The notes: generated from the sequence alone by a model not told the origin. DNA of 64,000 nucleotides from Mugil cephalus (GCF_022458985.1 NC_061779.1:18459001-18523000), one strand, 5' to 3'. Counted from the stretch's first letter, positions 1 to 21,764 are shown. Numbers and translations: made by a program.

Positions 1-167
1 AACACTTGTGCTGTGTCAATGTGCATAAACTTGGAATGGTTTTTAAGTTGTTTTGATTAAGGGTCTATATGAAAGTGATTAAGTGGTGTGGGGGTCAGTA
101 AAGGCGGTAAGTATTTTGCCTTAGCTGGTTGTCTTTTAGTCAGTGGTTGTCGATTTTTACATACTGT

Positions 168-600
168 ATATAAAAGATGGACATAGCCACTTAATCTGAG
201 AAGTGAAGACAATGAGAAATGTCTTATGTACAGTTTAACCCCCTGAGACCTTACGTCCTCATATGAGGACATTAAGTTTTAGGTTTTATTGCTGCTTATT
301 CTATTTCTATGCTTCATTTAAACTCCACTGGTTAGTGGACACTTTAGCCATCTAGTGGTAGAAAAGGGATATGACACGCAAATTTAACAAATTTTATCAA
401 TGCCGACGAGCTACAACCTCGCTAACTAGCAAGTACTCGTTTGAGGACATTGGGACTTCATTGTTTGCAATTCTGTATAAACAGTTTTATATTTTGTCAC
501 ATATTGGTGACTTTATTATAATATAAATAGTGAAATAATCCCAGTGTCCACATACGAGGACATCGTTTTTTCACTGTAGCTATGTCCGTCTCTTACATAC
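168..600. repeat. Interspersed fish-type repeat with imperfect inverted ends
   Basis: The segment starting near 168 (catactgtatataaaaga, then tggacatagcc) recurs in inverted orientation near 573-600 (ctatgtccgtctcttacata), with about 20 of 25 bases matching. The motif catagactgtatataaa-(g/t)atgga is, from general knowledge, a common terminus of fish interspersed repeats. A third copy lies at 39413. Inside are a 16-bp palindrome at 255-270 and repeated gaggacat octamers. I see no coding capacity, so this looks like a non-autonomous DNA element or a nest of them. The exact borders are uncertain. Confidence 0.45.
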
Positions 601-1386
601 TGTATAGTCTATGTTTTTTTTTGTGAAACATTTTATGCAGAACACCACCACATTAGTTTTCATACAGTCCCTAACTCATGTTGGTAGAAATATGAAGTAT
701 CTTACATGTCAAACGTCTGAGCTGCCGGAGCAGAAATGGAAACGTTAATCTTGACGTGACGAAGGACATGGCTGCCTTAAGTGTGGCACACCCAGAGAGA
801 CGCATCACATAAAACATGTACTATCATCAATATGACTTTGAGGACATAAATAGGATTCTCACTACAAAATATTTTTGCCTTATTTGAATGTGAGCTGTGC
901 GCTATTATAAAACATTTTGGCTGCGCCGTGCACAGCTTCTATGAGTCAGATGGTAGCAGGACTGCAGCGGGTGCATGCGCTTGAGCTCGAGTGCCGTGTT
1001 TGGTGTATTTTCTTCAGTCAGAAGTGCTTTGAAAAGCAAAGAAGGTGTCGCCTCGATCTAGGGTTTCAATTCTCTTATGTATCAACAGCAGATAAACAAT
1101 ATTTTGGATGTCAACACATTGTATAATACCGTACGTCTTGCTTTCAGAATCTGAGCACATTTTCTGTTTAGTATATTATCAACCCATCAAATGAGGCTTT
1201 TTCCCTACTTTACTTTTAATGTATCTACAGTCAGAACGCAACTTTTGAGTTCATTTTTAGAATTAATTCATTCAGTCAGGAGGTGTACACAGAAACAAGG
1301 AATACGACAAGACCTTGCACAACTGACTTAATTAGTTTTTCTTTTCCTGTTCCTGTTTTTTAATTTATTTTCCGTCATTGTTTCAG

Positions 1387-1440
1387 GTGGCAGTTGGAGG
1401 CAAGAACAAGTTTGTCACTAATGGTAGGTTTCTAGAGTGA
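1387..1440 (+). CDS. Candidate terminal coding exon of an LSP1-like gene (partial)
   Basis: A good acceptor (pyrimidine tract, then tttcag) precedes an open frame in phase 0 of 17 codons (VAVGGKNKFVTNGRFLE) ending in TGA at 1438-1440. The order V-A-x-G-x-K-x-K-x-V resembles what I recall of the LSP1 C-terminus (VATGHGKYEKVLV). In human, LSP1 lies just upstream of TNNT3 on the same strand, so its position before a troponin T gene fits. LSP1 is an actin-binding protein, and its relative LAD1 lies by TNNT2. The rest of the gene would be left of the window. The exon is very short, so chance cannot be excluded. The 1-1386 stretch would then be intron, and I see no other exon in it. Confidence 0.35.
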   Translation: MAVGGKNKFVTNGRFLE

Positions 1441-1890
1441 CTATAAACCGCAGTTTAATATATCTAAGAGAATTTATTCAAGAGGTTCTTTAATCAAGTG
1501 TCTCCGTTTTATTGTATCTGACCGCTGCATTTATGGATGGATGATGAAGATAATGGATGACACTACTACTACTACTAATAATAGTAATAATATGCTGTGT
1601 AATGTACATTTTCCTCTATGTTTTAAGATCACTTAACTTTTAAACGTTTAAAACGTTTAAACCCATTGTCATGTACATTAGATACAGCCTGCTGCTTGTT
1701 AGCATTATATAAAGACAGAAAAAGTTAGCTCTGACCAGAGGGGACAAACTGGCCCATCAGCATGTCTAAAGCTTGATTCATATCTTGACTAGAGTTAAAT
1801 CTGTACAAAATGCAAAAATAACAGTGGGAGGTTTCACTGAGGTTAAATGTTTGAGTCAGTTCTTGGCTGTGATGTACAGACATCATCAGA

Positions 1891-1931
1891 AATAGACAGC
1901 TGAGAAAAGAAGTAAAGGGCAAGTGACAAAG
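1891..1931. repeat. Direct duplication, copy 1 (E-box containing)
   Basis: This 41-bp segment beginning aatagacagctgag is repeated at 2717-2757 with 38 of 41 identical positions and the same orientation, 826 bp apart. Both copies contain CAGCTG, an E-box of the type bound by myogenic bHLH factors, and the tract gaagtaaagggcaa. Confidence 0.75.
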
Positions 1932-2220
1932 CACATTTCCTGAAATGTCTGAGCTGTGAACTACAAATATGTACATGCTACATGTTAAACCGGGGTTTAT
2001 CCTGATCGGTCCTCAGGGAAGTGGAGTTTAGATAAATGCGTCTGCCCTTCAAACCATTCTCTGGGCAAGTAGCGCCGGCCCTGTTTGATTTATAGCTCAG
2101 TGGGGGCTCATGACGGCCACTAACCACCAGCCCTCTTTTGTACCAGAGTAGCTGCTCACTGTAAATCAAAGCCGCTGCTGGAGATTTTTGGTCATGGGCT
2201 CGGCTCTGTTGCAATGAGGT

Positions 2221-2230
2221 CTATATTTAA
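2221..2230 (+). promoter_or_regulatory. MEF2-like site
   Basis: CTATATTTAA fits the MEF2 consensus YTAWWWWTAR exactly. It lies about 2.7 kb upstream of the troponin T first exon and between the two E-box duplicates. MEF2 plus E-box clusters are typical of muscle enhancers. Function here is inferred only. Confidence 0.3.
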
Positions 2231-2716
2231 AAAAAAATTCACCATGACCTTGCTTCCCAGTATAAAGGCGGCTACACACTCCCGGTATGGCTGTCGTGTT
2301 TGTGCAGCTCACTGTTCACCCTGTGCCACCTGGGTCGTCCAATGCCATGCACCGTGTTGGCAAGCCGCTAGACATACCAGAGTGCAGCTGCTTGATTTTC
2401 ACATTACAAGTGACTGGTGAGGAGGATTACTGTCTGCTTAAGCAGCAAAGCGGGCTTGGTCACCAAGATTATTCACTCAGTGCTAATGATAAAACCCCAA
2501 CATGTACCTCCAAGGCCACCGCACACGTCTTTAAACGTGTGACTTAGAACATAAACCAGGAATAAGATCTTTATTCTCGGCGTCCACTGCGTTTCTTCTG
2601 GCGTGAAGCCGTCCGTGCCAGAGTGCGAACAATAAGAATGGAAAATCATTTGTCGAGTGTCAGCTTCAACCCTAAATAGAGATCCTTGTTTGTGGCCTCC
2701 CAGCTTCTTCAGCACG

Positions 2717-2757
2717 AATAGACAGCTGAGGAATGAAGTAAAGGGCAAATGACAAAG
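2717..2757. repeat. Direct duplication, copy 2 (E-box containing)
   Basis: Second copy of the 41-bp segment at 1891-1931, with three substitutions. The flanks are only weakly alike. This suggests either an old segmental duplication with a conserved core, or two pieces of the same repeat family. Confidence 0.75.
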
Positions 2758-3615
2758 TTACAGCTTTCAATCACAAAGAGAAATGTTCTGGCTTTGACTG
2801 CAGGGTATGTGTCAGCAACAGTTGCCCCGGGTCTGATCTACAGACGCACAAGCACAGTATATACACAGAGAGGTGTATGATTGTGAAAGCTTTGATTAAC
2901 AGCCCAAGAGTCCAATCTTGTTTAACACCTAATAAACCTTTACAGTCCCAGAGGCGCCACCTAACAGGCCTTTTTTTTTTTCTCTCTTCTGTTTCTATTA
3001 GCAGGCGTGAGACCGTAACCAAGCATCCCCCAAACACAGAGCTCTGCTACTGTACATGCATCTTGTTCCCCACGCCTGCATATCGCATGAGGTTCTCACC
3101 TGAATGAGGGAAAAGAGGAAGCTCCAGGCTGAGTGACACGAAAAGATTCCAGCTTCAAAGTCTTCCAGCTTTATTTACAGTAACTTTGCACTCGTTCAGC
3201 TAAGCCATACCCGTTTTCCTGAAAAAAATGAAAAATGTTTAAAAAAAAAAATGTTATTTTCATCAAACCAGATTTTTTTTTTTAGCACAAAAGAAAAATC
3301 AATGTACATGCTACACTTCATTAGGGGTTTTAGAGGAAATTATATAAATACATAAACACCGAACATTTAAACAACCAAAGTTTGAACAACAGCTATTGCA
3401 AATTATCTGGAGCCTTGAAGTCAGGACACACGAATGCTCATTTCCTTTTAGTCCACATTAGTCAATGTTCTCACAGTGTATCCGGGCCCTGATGTTACTG
3501 TGTCATATCTTAAACCTGATCATTAATAAGTCTATCTACTACCACTCAGCTGGATGTTTCGATAACAAGCATGTATATAATTGATTTATTTCATAAGTCG
3601 GTACAAGTTTCTTTT

Positions 3616-4202
3616 AAAGCGCCCTTCATAAAGGGTTTATAAATAGCGAGTAATGAGTGGTTCATGTATCCTTTACAATCGCTTCATAGATCAGTTCAGC
3701 CATTTTACAAGAACAACTTTGGGGTCGTAAAGAAACCTCTGTGGCTGATGTTTACACTTTTGGCACCACTTTCTGCAATGACTTTGCTTAATACTGCATT
3801 ATCAATGAGTTTTATGACAATAATAATTCAAGACCAAAACCACATCTACTGGATGGATTAGCACGACACTTTTTTAACATCTGTGTCCTCACCAAGATGC
3901 TTTTTAAAGGTAATGACGTGACTTTTTCACATCAAAACTTACTTGTGTCTAAGAGTTTGTTTGATGCGCAAACACCTGTAGAGCTGATGACATTACTATG
4001 ATGACATTCCATGGTACATTGTGGCTGCTTAGCCAATGTTACCATGAAAAACAGACATTATACCAGGTGGTCCTATCACTCTAAGTTAAGTTGGGTCTTA
4101 ATGAGTTCTTAGCATTTATATTATGAAGAGTTTATTAGAAAATTAACATCACTAGCTTATCTAACCTCTGTAGTAGGGGGCTCTTATAATAAAGTGGCGC
4201 TT
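3616..4202. repeat. Possible short non-autonomous DNA element
   Basis: AAAGCGCCCTT at 3616-3626 and AAGTGGCGCTT at 4192-4202 are near-inverted copies of each other. They are followed inwards by A/T-rich ataaaggg-like sequence, a style seen in fish DNA-transposon derivatives. Only about 10 bp of the ends match, so the call is weak. Confidence 0.25.
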
Positions 4203-4594
4203 CACAAGTCCGCCACCGCAAACCTGAAGGTAATATCAACCTGCAACCAAGAAACCAAGATCCTGAATGTATAATTTAGATTCCAACAAAGCCTATGAAT
4301 AGTTGTGGACGCATGCCTCTACTATAAGAACAGCAGCCAACTTCAATCTACTATCGACAGCGTCCTGTACGTTTTTGGTTTTCTTTACGTTGCAGCATCA
4401 GCAAAGGTTTCCAAGACAACTCCCATACGCACCAAGTTTGATCAAAGCCTGTAATTAACATTATAAATGCAGCCGGGTGTTTCTGTCAGCACTGCACATG
4501 AGTTAAATCCAATATGCCAATATGTATTGTGAGTATTTCGGTATTGTTGTAGTGGATTGCTTTTCTTCTTTCTTTTTGTTTGTAAGGCTTCAGC

Positions 4595-4621
4595 AATAAA
4601 TACAATGAAAAAAAAAAAAAA
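4595..4621 (+). terminator. Polyadenylation-like signal followed by an A run
   Basis: AATAAA at 4595-4600 is followed 7 bases later by a genomic run of 14 A. This could be the 3' end of an upstream (+) transcript, such as the LSP1-like gene, or the tail of an old retro-insertion. The sequence upstream shows no open frame that would decide. Confidence 0.3.
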
Positions 4622-4796
4622 CGGTCTGTGCTCTAATTCCTCTGCTTTATTTTTACCTGGTGAGAGGAAATGTCGTCCTCCCTAACAACCTGTGAGATTT
4701 ATGGCGTGTTGAAACCTGAGCGACCGGCGAAAGCCTGAACAGCTACATGACATTTTGCCAGAGTGGGAATTCACCTGCACGGTGTGCGTCTGTGAG

Positions 4797-4811
4797 TGAG
4801 TGTGAGTGTGA

Positions 4812-4842
<31 letters not shown>
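4797..4842. repeat. (GT)n microsatellite
   Basis: An imperfect tgag/tg stretch passes into an uninterrupted gt run ending at about 4842. It explains a spurious His/Thr-rich open frame on the minus strand. Confidence 0.9.
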
Positions 4843-4929
4843 CTCTAGCGTCCAGCCGTCTAACAATAGCCTGATCAACCATAGGGCGCCGCAGTCACAT
4901 GAGTAATAAGGGTTGGACTATGTATCCTT

Positions 4930-5006
4930 GATGCTCAACCTGTTTGTCAATCTCAAGGACCAAGAGTCTGTTGCTCGTGTCTGAGCTCCCTCTGTCTGGG
5001 TCACAG
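4930..5006 (+). other. Candidate non-coding first exon of troponin T
   Basis: A consensus donor (cacag|gtaagg) at 5007 lies about 0.9 kb before the start-codon exon. Vertebrate troponin T genes have a non-coding exon 1. The 3' border is supported by the donor. The transcription start is not defined by a clear TATA box, so the left edge is a guess. Confidence 0.45.
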
Positions 5007-5912
5007 GTAAGGACGCACATATTTTTTTAAAAAACAAACAAAATGAATGAAAGTTTATTCTTGTTTAGCGTAGAACTGAATCATGCTGAAAAATGTTTCT
5101 TGATTTCTGCTTAAGTTATTATCTGAAAGTTCTCTGCAGACCTGCTACAGTGTTCTTTATTTTTTAAATGGATTTATCATTATTACTATTATTATTTTTA
5201 ATCAGATTTGACTGAATTGCTACTATATCTGCAATAATGTATGTATATAATCTGCATATTTATACTTTCAGTCACCTGCAATAAAGTTTCCCCTCACAAA
5301 GCCATTCAATATTTGATGAGTAATAACATTACATAGAAAATAACCACATTTTTAATTATTCTTTGATTTTAGTGCTTCACTGCATCTTGAAATTAAATAT
5401 TATACCTCATATTTCATATCTATATCTATCTCTCTATATATACATATATATACCTTACAGCTGTAAGAAATAACAATAATTACCGTGCAGGTGTTGGCGC
5501 ACTTCTAATGCCAAATATTAGTTTATTTTAATTCACGTAATCTGACCTGCAGCTCCACCACCTGTAAAATGCACAATCAAACATTGTTTTTTCCAGCTAG
5601 TATTAGTAATATGACACTTTGAGGGAGGACCTTTCATCACAATGACCCACTTTGGTTTTTGATCATGAAGTGCATTTGGCCCCTGATAAATGTCTTGAGT
5701 GCAGATCATATTATGTGGCCGCTGCCGCTCCAATAAAAGTTCAGAATAGCTTTCGCACAACCGGCGACCAGACATCTGGTCCGACGGTGACGCTCATTGT
5801 GCGCGGCGTGAACTGTTGTCGCTCTCTGCCATGCTATTGAATGATCAGAAATATTTTCCAGTGTAAATATAGTCTAATAGGGATCCATTTTGCAGGGCTC
5901 GTCCTCAACAAA

Positions 5913-8854
5913 ATGTCTGACACGGAAGAAGTCATGGAGGAGCAGTACGTGATCCCTTTTCTTCATATTATCAGTGCAACACTTGTCCCTTAATGTTCCC
6001 ATTTCACCTACTGAGCATTTATTTAGTTGTGTATGATGTTTTTTTAACATGTTCTATATTTTTTTTTTCCTTTGGTACTGCTGCTCTTCTAAAGGGAGGG
6101 AGAAGGTAAGAACGTTGCATCCGCTGGTGTATTTCTATGCACCTAATTAAAATATGTAATACATATACATATTTTAATGATTATGTACGTTCATGGCCGT
6201 AAGCACATGAAGAGTCAACAGGTTTTCACAGCCCTTTCCCTCAGCCTAATAACCTCCCGTCTAAATACTTCCTTTACTTGCTAACTTATTCATAACGATG
6301 ACTCTCTTTATCTTATCCCAGATGAATCAAAGCCCAAGCCTAAGTAAGTGTCTTAGATCCTCTCTCGTTCAGCTGTGTAAACACCACTCAGGACAGACTT
6401 ATGCGACCACAAACTCTTCATATCTGCAGGTTTATGACGAATATCGCGGCCCCAAAGATCCCCGATGGTGAAAAAGTGGACTTTGACGTGAGTCTGCCTC
6501 ATGAAACGTCTCCCTCTGGATCTGATTAGACAAGCTGTATATTTCTAATAATGCGTTTTTGCTTTTCCTGACGGCAGGACATCCACAGGAAGCGTCAGGA
6601 GAAGGATCTGGCTGAGCTGCAGTCTCTGATCGAGGCCCACTTCATCCAGAGGAAGAAAGAGGAAGAGGAGCTCATTGCTCTTGTTAACAGAATTGTCAGT
6701 GCACCAGAGGAACCATTGTGTCTCCGTATGGTCGGAATTCACCGTAACAGCATGAATGTTTGATTCTGGGTTTTCAGGAGAAGCGTCGCGCCGAGAGAGC
6801 CGAACAGCAAAGAGTCAGGGCAGAGAGGGAGAAGGAGAGGCAGGCCAGGCTGGCGGTACGGCCTCCGGTTACATTATTAACTTATTTAGTCGTTATCATA
6901 TCATCAGGACGAGAGGAGACAGTATTTTCTCCCCTAAGTGATTCACCATGTGCTGCCCACAGGAAGAGAAGGAGCGTAAGGAGATGGAGGAGCAGCGCAA
7001 GAAGCACGATGATGACGCCAAGAAGAAGAAGGCGCTCTCAAACATGACCCAGCAGTACAGTGCCGGACAGAAGGTCAATCAACTTCTTGTGTCTTATTGT
7101 ATTTAAAATATAATGACCAAACACATCAAGAATACTTCAGGCAGAAACGTTCCCACTTGTATCAATAAATTTGGTTTCTAGAGATAAAAATTACACACAC
7201 AGGTGTCACAGGTTCAAAATAATGACAAATAATGAGAACACAAGTACAAATAATACAGCAATTCCATACAGTGTATAATACATCAGCCACGTACTGTATT
7301 ATGCATTTGACTCTGTGCATTTTGCTTCCCTTCATTGGTCCTGTAAAGGACAACCAACGTCATTCAAAAAAACGTGTGCTAACATTTTCTTTTGCATGTG
7401 ACAAATGCAGGGTGAGGCCAAAAGAGGAGGCAAGAAGCAAACTGAGAGGGAGAAGAAGAAGAAGATCCTGGCTGAACGCAGGAAGCCTCTCAATGTTGAT
7501 CACATGGCTGAAGATAAACTCAAGTATGACGCAGCATGACACAGTATGACACATGGATCCCACGTGAATGGGACTTTCAATAATGCATCTTCGATACACG
7601 TTTGTGTTTAGGGAGAAGGCCAACGAGCTGTGGCAGTGGCTGATGGGGCTGGAGGCTGAGAAGTTTGATCTCGGGGAGAAACTCAAAAGACAGAAATATG
7701 ACGTAAGTGATGATGCACGGGAGGAACTCACCTTTGTAAATTCAATGCTCTTCAAAGTGCTTAGAGAGACTTTTGTGTCCTTGCAGATTAACCAGCTTCT
7801 TGCACGGGTCCAGGACCACCAGAGGTAAGTGCACGTCTCGCTGACTTGGACTGAACCATCTCTGTTTAGATTACTTTCGATTATCTTCATTCATCAACAT
7901 ATCCACTGAAATAAAAGCCACCGCCGTGCCTTTTTATACATCAACATATTCTCATTGACAAAGTCAAGAAATGGATGAGTGGATAAAGAGAGTACAATGA
8001 TTTATTTGAGTATATTCTCTTTAATTCTAAAATGCTAATGTAAATTAGCCACGACTCTCGGTTCAATTATTCTCTTGCTCCTCCTCTGTCGTTCTGTCGT
8101 TTTTGTAAATTTGCAGTGAAAGTCTGCACCAAAAAACATAATGTCAATACAACATTAACACAAGATTGATTTAAAGACTCTATTAATACTCATGGCTTAG
8201 CTAAGATCAGAAACAAGATTTTATTAGGAACACAAACTATGTATCTTATACTTTTTTTTGTTTGAGAAACCTTATTTTCTTTCAAAGTCTGGAAATTACA
8301 GTCAGCACATTCTTTACTCAGATCACTTTTTTGTTCCCTTAACGAATCAGTGTGTAGGATTAAGTGCGATCTCTATATAACAGAATACAATAATTATGTT
8401 TTTATTAGTGTATAATTGCTTGCCACCACAAATTATTTATTGTTGTCTCGTTACACTGAGTCCTTTATATCCATCATGAGAGCAGGGCGTCTTCCACAGA
8501 GTTGTGCTGCCATGTATCTACATCTACAGCGGTGCTGCACAGATAAGCAAATCAGATGGCCCTTTACATTTTTTAGTCAGCCACTGTATGTCCTCGAACA
8601 TGGAGGTGTATTTAGTCAGCTGCAATCTAAATCTTCACCACTAGATGCCACTATATCCTACACACTGGTCCTTTAACATGTCTGGACATTATTGATTTGA
8701 TTAAATGTACTTTTTAAAAGTTTTTTTTACAATCATGTGTGCTCCACTCAGTCATTGATGAATTATTAAGCGCCGTGACTGAACGACTGCTTTACCTTCA
8801 CCCTTTAGCGCCAAAGGTCGCGGCAAGGGCAAGATGGGCGGCCGGCTGAGGTAA
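5913..8854 (+). CDS. Troponin T (sarcomeric thin-filament regulator), complete
   Basis: Coding exons: 5913-5944, 6095-6105 (an 11-nt microexon), 6322-6343, 6430-6487, 6578-6694, 6778-6855, 6963-7073, 7411-7523, 7612-7702, 7787-7824 and 8809-8854. All have GT-AG borders and the frame closes at 238 codons. The start lies in an exon reading [12 protein letters not shown] very short acidic N-terminus is followed by the family core: [19 protein letters not shown] (tropomyosin-binding T1 region, residues about 29-47), [14 protein letters not shown], and [12 protein letters not shown] with a Leu-rich heptad stretch (T2 region, contacts with troponin I and C). In muscle this subunit anchors the troponin complex to tropomyosin. 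The core mixes fast-type ([20 protein letters not shown]) and slow/cardiac-type (DIHRKR, MSDTEE) signatures. A fish tnnt2d- or tnnt3-like paralog is possible, so I give no symbol. The C-terminus GGRLR lacks the usual Trp of GGRWK. Further acidic microexons may be spliced alternatively. Confidence 0.93.
8345..8671. mobile_element. Short non-autonomous DNA element with cagtgtgtaggat inverted ends
   Basis: cagtgtgtaggat at 8348-8360 and its exact reverse complement at 8655-8667 bound a segment of about 325 bp inside the last troponin T intron. The inner right end (catctagtggtgaag when inverted) also matches, from memory, a very widespread fish repeat. Flanks ccttaac (left) and ctttaac (right) may be a degraded target-site duplication, as expected for a hAT-like element. 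There is no transposase frame. Confidence 0.6.
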
Positions 8855-8986
8855 AGCAGCTGTGAGACAGAGCGGAGGCAGAGCGGAGGCAGACCGCGGC
8901 AGAAGAGACTGGCCCCAGTGTCCACCATGCATGTGTTCATTGTTCTGTTGTGTTGGGTTACGTGTCAATTATCATGATATCAAAAC

Positions 8987-8992
8987 AATAAA
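8987..8992 (+). terminator. Polyadenylation signal of troponin T
   Basis: AATAAA lies 133 bases after the TAA stop (8852-8854). The 3' UTR also carries a tandem agagcggaggc duplication at about 8869-8890. Confidence 0.75.
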
Positions 8993-9246
8993 TAAGTCAT
9001 CACACTCACTCTGATGCCTTTCTGCAAACTATACAGATTGTCTGTTTCTGTAAATCTGTCCAATATACATTATCCATAAGAACATTTTTCATACAAAACC
9101 TCAAGTTGAACAGAAACAAATGTTTGGCGTCTATAGAAAAATAATATTATTATTATTATTATCATGGGGAAACAATAATGTGTGAAAATGTTTCTTTATC
9201 ACAAGAGAAGTTGAGTGCATTTCTTTGGAAAATCTGCAGCAGACAT

Positions 9247-9252
9247 TTTATT
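9247..9252 (-). terminator. Candidate polyadenylation signal of dnm1l
   Basis: On the minus strand this reads AATAAA, about 400 bases beyond the dnm1l stop. It gives the two converging genes 3' ends only about 200-250 bp apart. The 3' UTR contains three tandem ggggttctt-like units at about 9577-9600. Confidence 0.55.
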
Positions 9253-9652
9253 ATGGCCACAACTAATAAAGAGAGCGTCTACATGTGGTAATAACGGGGT
9301 CGTCATATCTAGCTTTAATTCAAAATCTAATAAGAGAAGACATTCCTCAGCAAGGCTCCACGTAGTGGTGATGAATGACATTATCCGTATATTTACTGTT
9401 TCAGTTACATTAAGAAAAATATAATAATCTATAATGTGTGATGCTGACAGACTCAAATGTTCTGCCCTTAATCCAAGTCCTTACTGTACATTAAAACTAT
9501 GTTTCGATATACACATATCCACACCAGTGCATTTTCAGGAGGTTCTCTACAGCCTGAGCAGCTGCAGGAGTCGGCTTGGGGTTCTTGGGGTTCTTGGGGA
9601 ATGAGGGATGGTTGAAGAGGGATGACAAGAGTTTGCTGGAGAGAGGCTGACC

Positions 9653-19760
<10,108 letters not shown>

Positions 19761-20152
19761 TTATTGTTTTTTTTCCCCCTACGCAACAGTAACTAACGTG
19801 AATACCAAAATATTTATGTGAAACACGTTACGTAAGTATGTGAACATGGACATGAAATGTATCAACTAATTTTTTCTATCGGTCGTTTTACCAGTTTTTA
19901 AGAGTGTTTCTTTTGTCTGCAACTAAGCTGCTGTGAACAAGTCATGTCCCTTGTACATCATTAAAGTCTATAAGTAAGTAAGTCTAAATCTTAAGTCTAA
20001 GTGTAACATAACCAGAATTGTGTTTTAGGCTAAACAAGACACTATTATGCTACATTTTTTTTTCTATTCTTAAATGTCATGCATCCAGTTTAGTTATAAC
20101 CAAATTGTGAATGAACACAACCTATTTGACAACATACACATGCTATGTCTAT

Positions 20153-20158
20153 TTTATT
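20153..20158 (-). terminator. Candidate polyadenylation signal of dnajb9
   Basis: AATAAA on the minus strand lies about 1.6 kb beyond the dnajb9 stop. The stretch 20135-21764 is then the dnajb9 3' UTR. It is AT-rich, non-coding and has no repeat that I recognise. An earlier signal is possible. Confidence 0.45.
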
Positions 20159-21764
20159 TACAAAAAAAAGTGCTATTTACAACATCAATGTTTGACATAG
20201 GTATTGCACAGAACAGTGTCAAATGTAATTAGTTTACAGGAACTGGGTCACAGACGACATGGCAGGAACAGTGGTTTATGCTCAAACTGATCTGTTAGTT
20301 TCATCAACTAATCAGCACTGCTGAATAACCGCCACCTGATTCAGCACCGATGCTTTAGTACAGCACTTCTTACAGATTGTACTACTGCAATTTTCCCACA
20401 CTTCCCTCATTTAAAAAATGAATAACTAGTAAAGTGAACTTGAAATCTCCAGTACACGTTGTAGTTCCCTGTCCCATATGAGCTACACAAATAACAGAAC
20501 TGCCACACACAAATAGGACCTGGACTCAATTAAAGAACAATTAAATGATTGAATGATGCAAAAAAGCGATGAAAAAGCATGTAAATATCTTTTAGGTCAA
20601 ATCAAAAGAAGGGAATTGCTAGAGCAGAGAGTAAAGAATATTTGATCAATCTCCGACTCTGACAAAGTAAAAAATATGTAGTTAGTCATTCCTGTAAAGT
20701 TGTGCATTGTACTATGTTGAACAAAATTAACAGCTCCAAAACACTGGACCGGATATATCTTTGTGAAACCTCCAGTGCATTTTGTCAGTTGTTGAGGCTG
20801 CATCCGACAATTGTTGATTACATTAGAGGGAGCAGTGTTTGATGCCTTTCCATTGTATTGTGTAGGTTTTTAGTATTTGATGTATTTCATAATTTTCCAA
20901 TGCAACAAAGTGAACTCCTCAACAAATTCAAAGACCACACAACATTAAGGGCTTCAAAACTGTTTGTGTTCTGTTCAGCACTGTAAATCTAGGCTACTAC
21001 CACTAATATCTGAGTCACCGAGGTCCCTCTATTAATTACACTTCTTTTATATTTAACATACATTTGCATTTCTTTACATCTGCAGTTCAGGTGTTTTAAC
21101 CACAGATGCTACAATACTTGTAAGTGTAAGTGTTTAAAAATGCTTTAAGTAGAGTAGACTATATGATGATGAAGACAGGAGTACAAATGCAAAAGCACAA
21201 GTGAACAAGCCAACACGTGGGGGGTGGGGGGGTCACAGGTTCTTGTGGACAATGCCGCCCATTTGACATCCATAAGCAAAAGTCCAGAGGCCGCTATTGT
21301 TTCTGCCTATAGCTGTAACTTACAATAGCAGCACCTATAGAAACACACTTAAAACTGTACAAAAAGCAGTGTGGTAGAAGGACGAGTGGTGATCTAACAC
21401 ATGTATCGCTGTGTAATTGTTTTTTTTGTTAATAACAGCAACATTAATAATGTTTTCAAATTCTATTACAGGAAGGTGCTTGAAAAAATACTGACAAAAT
21501 ACTCTCAAAAAGCTTACTTCAATAATAAGGCAAAACAAAAGAGCTAGTACATTCATTTAGTTTATGAGCACACACAGGAAATAGCTTGAAATATACTTAG
21601 CTTATCTGAACTTAAGAAGAAGCTTAATAAACTGTCAGTGCTTGTCGTTCTGTGTTAGCTCTCAAGCCCACTGTTCAAATTTCACACAATTTAAGCCAAC
21701 TGGCTTGCTGCGACTTAAATGGTACAACAGTATCTTTTAAGGCAAATTTGAAGTCACAAATCCT

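Larger units (their letters stand above)
1441..4929. other. Region between the LSP1-like exon and troponin T
   Basis: No convincing exon is seen in this stretch. If the exon at 1387-1440 is real, part of this is its 3' UTR, and one possible end is AATAAA at 4595-4600. The region holds a 41-bp direct duplication (1891-1931 and 2717-2757), a perfect MEF2-type site CTATATTTAA at 2221-2230, several E-boxes (CAGCTG), a (GT)n microsatellite at about 4813-4842, and a possible short DNA element at 3616-4202. Muscle-type sites in front of troponin T could form its regulatory region, which is an inference. Confidence 0.5.

Noticed and set aside
4682-4882. His/Thr-repeat protein on the minus strand
   Set aside because: It is only the translation of a (GT)n microsatellite.
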